The position numbers and the translations under genes were made by a program. The notes beneath the pieces are model-generated. The model worked only from the letters and a program-made list of their open reading frames with translations, was not told the DNA's origin and ran no database searches. From Sedimentibacter hydroxybenzoicus DSM 7310 (lineage in GTDB: Bacteria > Bacillota > Clostridia > Tissierellales > Sedimentibacteraceae), in assembly GCF_013403245.1 (NCBI RefSeq), contig NZ_JACBNQ010000012.1:1-64000 (forward strand): a stretch of DNA of 64,000 nt, read 5' to 3'. Each line of letters starts with the position of its first letter. Within the stretch, counting starts at the first letter, position 1. This document shows, piece after piece, positions 26,177 through 35,403 of this stretch.

Positions 26177-26209
26177 AAAAAATCTGCCGATTTTTAATCG
26201 GCAGATTTT
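26177..26209 (-). terminator. Terminator of the S-layer gene
   Basis: AAAATCTGCCGAT pairs with ATCGGCAGATTTT, followed on the minus strand by more T. It lies three bases after the S-layer stop codon. Confidence 0.85.
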
Positions 26210-26211
26210 GT

Positions 26212-29163
26212 TTATCTGTCGTAAATTGCGATGTATTCAGCAACTGCGCTGTCTGAAACATCATAGATGTGTATCATATCTCCATCTGCTAAATCTCCAA
26301 GAGAAAGTATCTTGTTTTCAAGGTTTCTGTGAGATGTATCTACATCATAGAAGAATGAATCATTGCCATATTTATCAATATGAACAAACCAAGTCATATC
26401 TTCATCTTCATCGGTACCTGCAGCCATTACTTCGATGATACCATTTCTTGTATCAATTCCACCGCTTACAATTTCGAACTTATCAAATGCGAAACTGAAA
26501 TCCGAAGCACTATATCCTGTTGCTATACTATCGAGTTTTTCATCTGTTGTATTCCATTTAGCTATTACAACATCATCTAACTTAATATCATTCTTAGAAA
26601 CTGTTGCAGCTTTAATGCTTGTGCCAGATGTAACTTCAATTCCTGCAACAACCTTAAACATGTTGTTTGTCATTTCATTTGCATCAGCAAAGAATTTTGT
26701 TCTTGGTACCAGTCTTACGGTATCAAGAGTAGTTACTGATACAGTGAAGTCAACTAATACTTTTTCTTGTAATGAATTCTGAGCAGCTCTTGATAAATCA
26801 CCGGCATAGTATTCAACTATTTCACCCTCTACTGCCATAAATACCCACAATCCGTCTTTTCTGATTTCACGTTTTAGTACATAACCGTAATCATCTTCGC
26901 CAATTTGAACTGAACCGTCATGATAGAATACAATTACTTCTATTTCACTGTCGTCAACTTTGGAAATTACTTTACTGAAATCATCTCCAGAATCAAGATC
27001 AGATACTGCGCCCCAAGTATATGCTTCTGCTTCACCAGTAGTAGTATTAACTCCAAAGTAAACTGTCTCATCACTCACATAATATACCTTATTGTTTATT
27101 TTTATTCTGTCATAATCATCATCCACAATACCGCCGTTAGTATTGTTTTGAGCTATTACATTTTTATTTCCTGCTTCAATAACATTGATTGATGATATTG
27201 TTCCATCACCGTTGAAGTCTACCTCAACTAATGTTCCAATTTTAAATAAGTTAGTTACATCAACATCACTGCCGCTTTCGGGTCTTCCTTTTACATCGCC
27301 ATTAATTGACTTGCTTATAGATAAATCTAATAATTTACCGTTAAATTCTGTATCATCTTCTGTGAATTCATAAGTTGTTTCATCATCAAATTGATTCAGC
27401 AATTCTACATAATATTTATAACCCGCTGTTCTCGATGCCCATGGATCTTCAGTTACTATAAAGTAATCGTCACTGCTTGTATTAACATCTGTAGTAATGT
27501 GTCTTCCATAGTTCCATCCTTCTGTTTCTTCATAGTATTTACCGATATAAACTACTACATATTCACCAACCATATCTTCTATATCAGATAATCTGTCGTC
27601 ATCCGCTGTCCATTCATAAGCACTTGGGTTAGTTGCCAATGAATTGATTGTATCATTTTCATCTGTGCTTATTGTAAATGCAGGTCCAACAGATATACTC
27701 TTACCATCAACTACGAGAGTGTAATCCCAGTACATGTTGTTGTCTGAATCTACAGAATCCAATATACCTTCAATTTTATAGTCATAAGCTTCAAGTACAT
27801 ATGTTCCTCCTACTTCCCAGAAGTAAAGAACGTCATCGGTAGCTAAGTCCTCTAACTCTGCAATCTCGCCATTTTTCATTACAGTGTATTTTTCACCATC
27901 GAGTTTCAATGTGCTTTCACTATCAGTATAAGTAAAATACTTAACTTTTTCATCTTTCAAATTAACATCTGTAATAACTCTTGGTAAATCATAGTTAATC
28001 ATGTTCATGTATATGATTTCCTCATCATCATTTAATATAATTTTACCTGCTACTTCACCTAATTCGCCATAGCCCTCTCCAACTTTATTAGAAGCCATTT
28101 TAGCAAGGTCTGTAACTCTTTCATAATTGTAGAATACAATTGCATCTTCTGCCAATTCAAATTCATCATCTGTTTCATCTAAAGCAATTTCAATTCCACC
28201 ATCTTTAATTTTGTAATTATCCTCATCACTTTTAGTAATATCAACAATGTAATCATAAGCTATAACATCTCTTGGATCTGTAGTATCCTGAATAGATATT
28301 ACCAATTCATCGTCTTCAATTTTTCCATCAGTATCTGTATCTCTGATAAATACAGTGACTTCATGTCCAAGTAGCGAATCTGCATCGATTGATTCAATCA
28401 TTTTGAATGTGTATGTCTTACCTTCTTCAGTTCTGATTTTCACTTCGTCAGCATCTAATTTAGTTAATGAATGTGATGCTGTTTCAACTACATATGCATC
28501 TTCCAACTCAAATACATTTAAATATTTTGTTAGAAGTGTATAGTCAGTAATTTTCCATGTTTGATCACCTGATGTTACTTCAGCTAAATCCATTAAATCA
28601 ATGTCTAAAGCTTTATTTACCAATGTTGAAACAACGCCTCTTTTAGCAGGATCATTGTAATTGAATTTAATGCCTAATGTTAAGCCGATTTCAGAAGCCT
28701 TTGTTAAATAATTTGATGGCCATTCATTACTATTTAAAGCAGGTTCATAACCCAATAAACGTACTAGCATTGTAACTGCTTCAGAATATGTTACTTGCTC
28801 CTCAGGTTTAAAGGTTCCGTCAGAATAACCAACAATTATTCCTCGCGCAGATGCTAAATTAATATATCCGCTTGCCCAGTGAGTCACTCTTACGTCCGGA
28901 AATTTAGTGTTGGCAACTGAGCCGTTGGCAATATCCTCCATACCTAACATACGTATTGCAATAGCTGCAAATTCCGCTCTTGTAATTGAATTTCCGGGTC
29001 TGAAGGTTCCGTCTTCATACCCTACAATTATGTCTAATGCTGCGAGTCTTGCTACTGCATTTTCATATTCAGTATCTTCTACATCAGACGGTAAAGCAAA
29101 GGCAAAACTAAAGCTTGAAAGTATCATTGCCATTGCTAAAATTAATGATAAAATTTTTTTCAT
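26212..29163 (-). CDS. S-layer protein with SLH domains
   Basis: A 983-residue exported protein. The signal peptide ends near SFAFALPSD. Three SLH repeats follow: AVARLAALDIIVGYEDGTFR (about 35-75), then HWASGYINLASARGIIVGYS with DGTFKPEEQVTYSEAV (about 95-140), and a more degenerate third near 150-200. SLH domains anchor the protein to wall polysaccharide. The remaining 780 residues are acidic (Asp/Glu-rich) beta-type sequence with no recognised enzyme motif. Size, composition and the strong AGGAGG site suggest the main S-layer protein. It is monocistronic, with a 370-bp upstream region and a good terminator. Confidence 0.88.
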   Translation of the reverse strand: MKKILSLILAMAMILSSFSFAFALPSDVEDTEYENAVARLAALDIIVGYEDGTFRPGNSITRAEFAAIAIRMLGMEDIANGSVANTKFPDVRVTHWASGYINLASARGIIVGYSDGTFKPEEQVTYSEAVTMLVRLLGYEPALNSNEWPSNYLTKASEIGLTLGIKFNYNDPAKRGVVSTLVNKALDIDLMDLAEVTSGDQTWKITDYTLLTKYLNVFELEDAYVVETASHSLTKLDADEVKIRTEEGKTYTFKMIESIDADSLLGHEVTVFIRDTDTDGKIEDDELVISIQDTTDPRDVIAYDYIVDITKSDEDNYKIKDGGIEIALDETDDEFELAEDAIVFYNYERVTDLAKMASNKVGEGYGELGEVAGKIILNDDEEIIYMNMINYDLPRVITDVNLKDEKVKYFTYTDSESTLKLDGEKYTVMKNGEIAELEDLATDDVLYFWEVGGTYVLEAYDYKIEGILDSVDSDNNMYWDYTLVVDGKSISVGPAFTISTDENDTINSLATNPSAYEWTADDDRLSDIEDMVGEYVVVYIGKYYEETEGWNYGRHITTDVNTSSDDYFIVTEDPWASRTAGYKYYVELLNQFDDETTYEFTEDDTEFNGKLLDLSISKSINGDVKGRPESGSDVDVTNLFKIGTLVEVDFNGDGTISSINVIEAGNKNVIAQNNTNGGIVDDDYDRIKINNKVYYVSDETVYFGVNTTTGEAEAYTWGAVSDLDSGDDFSKVISKVDDSEIEVIVFYHDGSVQIGEDDYGYVLKREIRKDGLWVFMAVEGEIVEYYAGDLSRAAQNSLQEKVLVDFTVSVTTLDTVRLVPRTKFFADANEMTNNMFKVVAGIEVTSGTSIKAATVSKNDIKLDDVVIAKWNTTDEKLDSIATGYSASDFSFAFDKFEIVSGGIDTRNGIIEVMAAGTDEDEDMTWFVHIDKYGNDSFFYDVDTSHRNLENKILSLGDLADGDMIHIYDVSDSAVAEYIAIYDR

Positions 29164-29274
29164 CTTATCCTCCTATATAATTATTTAAGTTCAGTGATAA
29201 ACCATAGGTCATTGTTCACCGTGTATTAAATTTAGCTTTTTTGTATAACTAATTCAATAGTCAATGAATATATG

Positions 29275-29295
29275 TTTGTAAGGTGTTCTTACAAA
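29275..29295. promoter_or_regulatory. Palindrome upstream of the S-layer gene
   Basis: TTTGTAAG-GTGTT-CTTACAAA has perfect 8-bp arms. It shares TGTAAG/CTTACA half-sites with the palindrome at 26151-26168. It may be an operator or a 5' mRNA hairpin. Confidence 0.45.
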
Positions 29296-29401
29296 TCAGA
29301 GCAAATGTAAAATAATTTTTCCTTAACTTTGTAATATAAATGTAATATTCTAAAATCTAATATTAACGTTAATGAAACTGTTTTTCTTATTCTTTAAAAA
29401 C

Positions 29402-29500
29402 TTGATTTTAATCAATGAATGAATAAAAAAACAATTTATCTTTTTTATAATATCTTTTTAATTTTGATTTCAATCAATGTTTTAATTATTTTTATAATAT
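29402..29500 (+). promoter_or_regulatory. Duplicated FNR-type boxes and -10 sites before the metal ATPase
   Basis: TTGATTTTAATCAA (29402-29415) and TTGATTTCAATCAA (29464-29477) both match the FNR consensus TTGAT-N4-ATCAA exactly. Each is followed by TATAATAT (29446-29453 and 29493-29500), so a unit of about 60 bp appears duplicated. The second box overlaps the expected -35 position of the second -10 site. A Crp/Fnr-family protein could activate or repress here. The remainder of the 372-bp gap 29164-29535 is plain AT-rich DNA apart from the palindrome at 29275. Confidence 0.6.
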
Positions 29501-29535
29501 AAAATTAAGGCATAATATTATATGAGGAGATTGAT

Positions 29536-31389
29536 ATGATAAAAGGAATAAACAGACATAAAAATCATATTACCGCAATTTCAGGTATATTAATTGTGTC
29601 AGGATATATTATGAAAATGGCCGGTATGTCAAATTTGAGAGATATATTATTGATAATAGCGTCAATTGCAGCAGGTATTCCCATAGCAATAAAAGCGTGG
29701 CAGGCACTTCGCATGAAAGCTTTCAGCATTGAGCTTTTGGTAACTATTGCTGTAGTAGGTGCTCTGTATCTTAAAGAATACACCGAATCATCCATAGTTA
29801 CGTTTTTATTCCTCTTTGGTGCTTACCTGGAAGCACGCACCTTGGAAAAAACCCGCTCATCATTAAAAAACTTAATAGAAATGGCTCCGCAAGAGGCAAC
29901 AGTTCTGAGATATGACAAGGAAGTCAATGTTCCTGTAGATGAAGTGGAAGTCGGTGACAGAATCATTGTTCGTTCAGGCGGTAAAATTGCTGTTGACGGT
30001 ATCATAGTATCAGGCAAGGCAACAATTAATGAAGCAGCCATAACAGGCGAATCAGTTCCGGCTTCAAAAAAAGAAAACGACAGGGTGTTCAGCGGAACGA
30101 TTGTAGATAACGGATATATTGAGATGATAGCTGAAAAGGTTGGTGATGACACTACTTTCGCTAAAATAATCGAATTGGTTGAAGAAGCTCAGGAAGCAAA
30201 ATCTAAAGCACAAAGGTTTTTAGACAAATTTGCCAACATTTATACACCTGCAATAGTTGTAATGTCAATAATAGTTTATCTGCTTACAAGAAATCTTCAT
30301 TTGTCTATCACATTCCTTGTAATAGCATGTCCGGGAGCATTGGTTATAGGTGCTCCGGTATCTAATGTTGCAGGCATAGGAAACGGTGCAAGAAATGGTG
30401 TATTGGTAAAAGGCGGGGATGTAATGGACAGATTTTCTAAGGTTGATACTTTAGTATTTGACAAGACAGGTACATTGACAAAGGGAAAACCTGAGGTTAC
30501 CGATATAAAGATATTTAATAATATAGAAAAAAATGACCTGTTAAAATTAGTTGCCGAGGCAGAAACAATTTCAGAACATCATTTAGGTCAAACAATAGTT
30601 AAGGAAGCAATCTTAAGAAAAATTGATTTAAGCAATGAACCGGGAAACAGCCAGATTATTAAAGGCAGTGGAATAATTGCTGTTGTCGAAGGTAAGACAT
30701 TGGTTGTCGGCAATAGAAAATTAATGGATGCAGAAAATATAGCGATATCAAGAGAAATATCAGAATATGCAACAGAACGTGAAAAGAAAGGGAACACGGC
30801 AATATTTGCGGCAGTTAACGGTGAAATAATTGGGATTTTCTCTATAGCAGACCAAGTAAGAGAGGATGCTGAAACAGCTCTTTCTCAAATGAGGAGAAAC
30901 GGAATTAAAAAGATTGTAATGCTTACCGGAGATAATAAGCATACTGCTGAGATTGTAGCCAAGGATTTAGAGCTTGATGAATTTTATGCCGAACTTCTTC
31001 CTCAAAACAAGGTAGAACATGTTAAAAAATTAAAGGGCGAAGGCAGAATGGTTGCAATGGCAGGAGACGGCATAAACGATGCGCCGGCAATAGCTGCGGC
31101 AGATATCGGTTTAGCAATGGGAGAAAGCGGAACGGATGTTTCAATGGAAACGGCAGATGTTGTTTTGATGGCAGATAAGCTTCTGCAATTCTCACATGCT
31201 TATTCACTCTCAAAGGCAACTATAAAAAATATGAAACAAAATATTTTTATAGCAGTTGCGATTGTGTTTGTATTGTTGGCAGGTGTTCTGACCGGAGGTG
31301 TTCACCTGGCATCAGGAATGTTTATCCACGAAGCAAGCATCCTTTTAGTAATACTGAACGCAATGAGATTAATAAAATTTAAAGTGTAA
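29536..31389 (+). CDS. P1B-type heavy-metal ATPase with CPG motif
   Basis: A 617-residue P-type ATPase without an N-terminal metal-binding domain. TGES (about 180) marks the actuator domain. The membrane metal motif is CPG at residues 265-267 (ACPGALVIGAP) where CopA/CadA/ZntA have CPC. The phosphorylation site is DKTGT (309-313), and GDGINDAP is near 515. The P1B His-Pro nucleotide motif reads SEHH (346-349) instead of SEHP. It pumps a soft metal ion out of the cytoplasm; zinc, cadmium or another divalent ion is possible, and copper is less likely without CPC. GAGGAGA precedes the ATG. It is monocistronic, with FNR-type boxes upstream. Confidence 0.88.
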   Translation: MIKGINRHKNHITAISGILIVSGYIMKMAGMSNLRDILLIIASIAAGIPIAIKAWQALRMKAFSIELLVTIAVVGALYLKEYTESSIVTFLFLFGAYLEARTLEKTRSSLKNLIEMAPQEATVLRYDKEVNVPVDEVEVGDRIIVRSGGKIAVDGIIVSGKATINEAAITGESVPASKKENDRVFSGTIVDNGYIEMIAEKVGDDTTFAKIIELVEEAQEAKSKAQRFLDKFANIYTPAIVVMSIIVYLLTRNLHLSITFLVIACPGALVIGAPVSNVAGIGNGARNGVLVKGGDVMDRFSKVDTLVFDKTGTLTKGKPEVTDIKIFNNIEKNDLLKLVAEAETISEHHLGQTIVKEAILRKIDLSNEPGNSQIIKGSGIIAVVEGKTLVVGNRKLMDAENIAISREISEYATEREKKGNTAIFAAVNGEIIGIFSIADQVREDAETALSQMRRNGIKKIVMLTGDNKHTAEIVAKDLELDEFYAELLPQNKVEHVKKLKGEGRMVAMAGDGINDAPAIAAADIGLAMGESGTDVSMETADVVLMADKLLQFSHAYSLSKATIKNMKQNIFIAVAIVFVLLAGVLTGGVHLASGMFIHEASILLVILNAMRLIKFKV

Positions 31390-31400
31390 AGTATAAAAAT

Positions 31401-31427
31401 AAGGATTTGTGCGAAAACACAAATCCT
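31401..31427. terminator. Terminator of the metal ATPase gene
   Basis: AAGGATTTGTG and CACAAATCCTT form a perfect 11-bp stem with a CGAAAA-type loop. It lies between the convergent ATPase and proS genes. Confidence 0.75.
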
Positions 31428-31470
31428 TTCCTTAACTGTTCATTATTCATTATTCAATGCTCAATGTCTT

Positions 31471-32916
31471 TTAGTATGCTCTTGCCGCGTAAATCATATG
31501 CTTTGACGGCCTACCGCAAATGTGGCACTTGTCACCTAAGTTTTCCTGTTCAAAAGGAATGCATCTGATTGTAGCTCCTGTTTCTTCTTTCAATTTATCT
31601 TCACATTCTCTTTCTCCGCACCACATCATCTTTGCAAATCCCGGACGATTGGAAATTTCTTTTTTATATTGTTCATAATCTTCAACAACGTATGTGTTTG
31701 CTTCCCTGTGAGCTTTTGCTTTTTCAAACATATCATTTTGCATAGTATCAAGCATTTGTGCAATTGTATCGTCAATATTGTCAAGTGATATAACTTCTTT
31801 TTCCAATTTATCTCTTCTTACTGCAAGCGCCTGATTATTTTCTATATCTCTCGGTCCTATTTCAATACGTATAGGATAGCCTTTCATTTCATATTGGTTG
31901 AATTTCCACCCCGGTGAATTTTCCGTACTGTCATCAAGCTCAACTCTAATACCTTTAGCTTTTAATAAATCAAACAGCTCATTTGCTTTTTCCAAAACCC
32001 CGGCTTTATTTTGGGCTATAGGTATAATAACTACCTGAACAGGCGCCATTTTTGGCGGAAGTACAAGACCTCTGTTATCTGAATGGACCATTATAAGGCC
32101 ACCTATTAATCTGGTAGAAATTCCCCATGAAGTATGATATGGATACTGCTCTTGACCGTTTCTTCCCTGGAATTTAATTTCAAACGCCTTCGTAAAATGC
32201 TGACCTAGATTATGGGATGTACCTGCCTGCAATGCCTGACCATCGTGCATCAACGCTTCCATCGTATAAGTCGAATAAGCTCCGGCAAATTTCTCCTTTT
32301 CACTTTTTTGCCCTGTAACAACAGGTATTGCCATTAAGTCCTCAGCTACCTGTCTGTAAATATCAAGCATCTGAAGTGTTTCCTGCTGTGCTTCTTCTTC
32401 AGTTTCATGAAGCGTATGACCTTCCTGCCACAAAAATTCCGAAGTTCTTAAAAACGGTCTCGTTGATTTTTCCCATCTCACCACACTGCACCATTGATTA
32501 TACAAATATGGTAAATCTCTGTATGAGTTCAACCATTTAGCGTACATATGACATATAATTGTTTCGGAAGTAGGTCTTACAACTAATCTTTCAGAAAGTT
32601 CCTGATTGCCTCCGTGTGTAACCCATGCAACCTCAGGAGCAAAGCCCTCCACGTGTTCCTTTTCCTTAGTTAATAAACTTTCCGGAATCAAAAGCGGAAA
32701 ATACATGTTCTTGTGTCCGGTCGCCTTGAATTTTTCATCTGCAAATTCCTGTATTTTTTCCCATAATGCATAACCGTAAGGTCTTATAACCATAAAACCT
32801 TTTACAGGTGAATAATCAACCAATTCATTTTTTAATATTACATCTGTATACCATCTGCTAAAGTCTTCTTCCATAGGTGTTATTTCTTTTACGAAATCTT
32901 TTTCTTTTTTAGCCAT
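31471..32916 (-). CDS. proS: Prolyl-tRNA synthetase (short, archaeal/eukaryote-like type)
   Basis: A 481-residue class II synthetase that charges tRNA-Pro. It has no editing insertion and carries the C-terminal zinc-binding extension ([14 protein letters not shown] and CHICGRPSK), which identifies the archaeal/eukaryotic-like ProRS (ProS type 3) also found in clostridia. Motif 2 is [20 protein letters not shown] with the TxxE-type loop PTSET before it; motif 3 is in [30 protein letters not shown] precedes ATG 32916. Expression is controlled by the T-box leader directly upstream. Confidence 0.95.
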   Translation of the reverse strand: MAKKEKDFVKEITPMEEDFSRWYTDVILKNELVDYSPVKGFMVIRPYGYALWEKIQEFADEKFKATGHKNMYFPLLIPESLLTKEKEHVEGFAPEVAWVTHGGNQELSERLVVRPTSETIICHMYAKWLNSYRDLPYLYNQWCSVVRWEKSTRPFLRTSEFLWQEGHTLHETEEEAQQETLQMLDIYRQVAEDLMAIPVVTGQKSEKEKFAGAYSTYTMEALMHDGQALQAGTSHNLGQHFTKAFEIKFQGRNGQEQYPYHTSWGISTRLIGGLIMVHSDNRGLVLPPKMAPVQVVIIPIAQNKAGVLEKANELFDLLKAKGIRVELDDSTENSPGWKFNQYEMKGYPIRIEIGPRDIENNQALAVRRDKLEKEVISLDNIDDTIAQMLDTMQNDMFEKAKAHREANTYVVEDYEQYKKEISNRPGFAKMMWCGERECEDKLKEETGATIRCIPFEQENLGDKCHICGRPSKHMIYAARAY

Positions 32917-32930
32917 AATATCCTCCCTTA

Positions 32931-32976
32931 TATAAACAGATGACCCAAATTTTAATTTGGTGTCAGTCGCTTATGC
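32931..32976 (+). repeat. 46-bp palindromic repeat, copy C, in the proS leader
   Basis: CAGATGACCCAAATTTTAAT, then TTGGTGTCAGTCGCTTAT, matches copy B at most positions. It lies between the T-box terminator and the proS ribosome-binding site, so it is transcribed in every full-length proS mRNA and can form a hairpin there. Confidence 0.75.
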
Positions 32977-32980
32977 TGTA

Positions 32981-33184
32981 AGTAAAAAACAAACCGCCTC
33001 TATATCATATATTATAGAGGCGGATTTCCGCGGTACCACTCTATTTGCTGCAATGCAGCATCTCATTTCGGTAAAAACTCAAAGACGGGTTCTTTATACA
33101 GAGGGACAAAAGCTCTCACCTGTCGCTTTCTCTCTTTGGACCATGCATAAATACTATTTCTTATCACAGTTTATATTAAATTTA
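32981..33184 (-). ncRNA. T-box leader of proS
   Basis: On the minus strand the antiterminator bulge reads AGAGTGGTACCGCG (33042-33029), the T-box consensus. It is followed by the terminator CCGCCTCTATA / TATAGAGGCGG (33023-32994) with a T-rich tail. Upstream are AGAGAG and GGTGAGAGC of stem I, and GAACCCGTC (33092-33084), which offers a proline specifier codon, CCC at 33089-33087 (or CCG one base on). Uncharged tRNA-Pro would stabilise the antiterminator and turn on proS. Confidence 0.92.
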
Positions 33185-33190
33185 TTATAT

Positions 33191-33218
33191 ATTATATTAT
33201 TAATTTTATTTTTGTCAA
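33191..33218 (-). promoter_or_regulatory. Promoter of the proS T-box transcript
   Basis: On the minus strand TTGACA (33218-33213) and TATAAT (33196-33191) have a 16-bp spacer. The -35 region lies in a 23-bp sequence (33205-33227) repeated at the gntR promoter (47102-47124). Confidence 0.8.
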
Positions 33219-33320
33219 CTCTTATCTAAAAAAAGTCAAATAAGCGTCAAATAAGAAATAAGCAAATTGAAATATTTTATTTTTTAGCAATAAGACATGT
33301 TATTTTCTTACAACCATTAA

Positions 33321-33989
33321 CTATAAAATATTATTTAATAAACCTGCAATAAGTGTTCTTGGATGTACGATAGGTATATTTAATCCCTCAGAAATTGTTT
33401 CTCGCCATTCATTAGTATATCCAAGACAATCTAAAATCAATAAATCCGGTTTGTCATGCTGAAAGTGACTGATAATATTGCTGCACCCAAGACTATCAGA
33501 CGGGTTTATGCAAATGCTGTCATTTAATTTAATATCTTGTTCCCAACTCTCCTTCATACTTATGAAATGAGATTCGAACGGAAATACTGCTGAAATCTTC
33601 ATTCCTGAGTCAATTGATTTAACAGTGTTATGCAGCAATTTATACGGCTCGATAAGCGGTACACTGCATTTAATATTATCAAATTTACTCGTACACAAAA
33701 GTACTATTGCTGCAGTATCTTGCTGACAATATAAGTCTATCTTATTTTGAAGCAAATCCATCGCAGCATTTCGTGAAAATGCATGCATCCTACCATCTTT
33801 TAATTTTGAAACAAACGGCTCTTCATCTGTTGCAGGAATAAATTCTTTACGAATATATTCACAAGAAAATTCATCCATAACACCCGCATGAACAATATTG
33901 ATATGATTGTTCAAGAGTGCACTTATATCAGGTATTATATCTGTACGGGGCGAATGTCCCATAGTTATCATTGCAGCTTTCTTATTCAA
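33321..33989 (-). CDS. AroM-family protein
   Basis: A 222-residue protein with the AroM-family start ITMGHSPRTDIIPDI (usually IGQSPRxD). Cys99 in VLLCTSKF and Cys188 in LDCLGYTNEW lie where the two catalytic cysteines of the Asp/Glu racemase superfamily would be expected. AroM is named after the E. coli gene next to aroL, and its function is unknown. The start is TTG 33989, because GGAGGG lies six bases upstream; longer readings run back into the permease gene. It is the last gene of the long minus-strand operon. A racemase or isomerase role for the operon substrate is conceivable but only inferred. Confidence 0.8.
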   Translation of the reverse strand: MNKKAAMITMGHSPRTDIIPDISALLNNHINIVHAGVMDEFSCEYIRKEFIPATDEEPFVSKLKDGRMHAFSRNAAMDLLQNKIDLYCQQDTAAIVLLCTSKFDNIKCSVPLIEPYKLLHNTVKSIDSGMKISAVFPFESHFISMKESWEQDIKLNDSICINPSDSLGCSNIISHFQHDKPDLLILDCLGYTNEWRETISEGLNIPIVHPRTLIAGLLNNIL

Positions 33990-34012
33990 TGCATCCCTCC
34001 ATATAGCACAAA

Positions 34013-35347
34013 TTAAGCATCCTTGCAGAATTTTTTCAGACCGGTAAACCTGAATAACAAGTATAATACAAAACCAAAAATGATCCATGCACAACCTATC
34101 ATTATAGCTTGAGACGACAATCTTGATATCATAAATAATGATAAAACTACGGCAACAGCAGGGGTTATCGGATAAAGCGGTGTCTTAAATAATGGATTTA
34201 CATCCTTTCGGTTTTTTCGCAATCCATAAACACAAATACATGATACTATCCAGGAAACCGCTGTTACGAAAGCTACCATTTGAAGAATCACGTATATCAT
34301 TCCTGTAGCCGCAAGAACAAGCATTCCTATACCTGTAACAGCAAGAGCAACAGCCGGAACACCGTTTTTCTTGCGAACTTCTCCAAGCTTAGCAGGCAAT
34401 GAACCTTCACGTCCCATAGAATAAATCATTCGTGAGCCGGTCATCATAAGACCATTCAATGTGCTTGTTGCTGCAAAAATTCCACCAAATGCTATGATAA
34501 GCGCACCGTACTTATTTACGGTTGCCGCAGCTGCTGCGAGTGGAGCTGCTTCGATGCCCAACTGTGTATAATGAAGCAATCCGTTCATAACAATGACAAT
34601 AAACCCAAATGATATACCGCAGGTGATAAGTGAAAGCAACATGCTTAATGGAACATCCCTTGCAGGGTTTTTGAATTCACTTGACATATTTGGAATTACA
34701 GACCATCCTCCAAATGATGACCATCCTATTGCAGCAGCGGTAATAACTGCCGGGAACCCATTAGGCATAAAAGGAGTCAGCAGCTCACCTTTAATATTAA
34801 ATGAACCCATTGCAACAAAGACTGCTAAGGCACCAACCACAGCAAATGTAGATACAAGCTGAATGGCATTACCGAGACGGGTATCTATTATGTTGCTAAT
34901 CGTAAATAAAATAATAAGTGTAATAGCAAAATAAGTCGGTATAAAAGTAAATCCTGCTCCTGAAAGCTCTAGAACGGCATTGACATAGTTGGCACAAGTC
35001 AATGCAAGAACAGCGGCTCCCAAGCCTTGTCCACCGTAAAGTGCCCAACCGGTTAGAAATGAAATCGAATCTCCCGCTTTACCCATTGTTTCCTTAGGGT
35101 AAATATATGCTCCCCCGGACCGCGGAAATGCCGAACTCATTTCACAATAACACAAAGCAATTATTAATGTAACCGCTGCACAAATAATAAAAGATATAGA
35201 CGTTGCAGGTCCGGCAATTGATGACATAAGCCCACTTGCAACAAATATTGTTGCCCCTATCATGCTGCCGGTCCCCAATGACCAGCCATCAAGCAAAGTT
35301 AATTTTTTTATTTCAGATTCTTTTTTATTTGCAATAGAATTATTCAA
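34013..35347 (-). CDS. APC-family amino-acid permease
   Basis: A permease of about 444 residues with twelve membrane helices. The N-terminal TLLDGWSLGTGSMIGATIFV holds the GSMIGxxIF motif of helix 1 of APC transporters, and helix 6 has AAIGWSSFGGWSVIPNMSSE. It belongs to the amino acid-polyamine-organocation superfamily. The start is uncertain: TTG 35347 has AGAAGG eight bases upstream, while GTG 35356 overlaps that site. It follows the TRAP genes by 57 bp. It may import an amino-acid-like substrate or exchange substrate for product. Confidence 0.85.
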   Translation of the reverse strand: MNNSIANKKESEIKKLTLLDGWSLGTGSMIGATIFVASGLMSSIAGPATSISFIICAAVTLIIALCYCEMSSAFPRSGGAYIYPKETMGKAGDSISFLTGWALYGGQGLGAAVLALTCANYVNAVLELSGAGFTFIPTYFAITLIILFTISNIIDTRLGNAIQLVSTFAVVGALAVFVAMGSFNIKGELLTPFMPNGFPAVITAAAIGWSSFGGWSVIPNMSSEFKNPARDVPLSMLLSLITCGISFGFIVIVMNGLLHYTQLGIEAAPLAAAAATVNKYGALIIAFGGIFAATSTLNGLMMTGSRMIYSMGREGSLPAKLGEVRKKNGVPAVALAVTGIGMLVLAATGMIYVILQMVAFVTAVSWIVSCICVYGLRKNRKDVNPLFKTPLYPITPAVAVVLSLFMISRLSSQAIMIGCAWIIFGFVLYLLFRFTGLKKFCKDA

Positions 35348-35403
35348 TATTTTCACCTTCTTGTAAGTATTTATCAGCCTTCATAAAATTATCTCATATA
35401 AAT

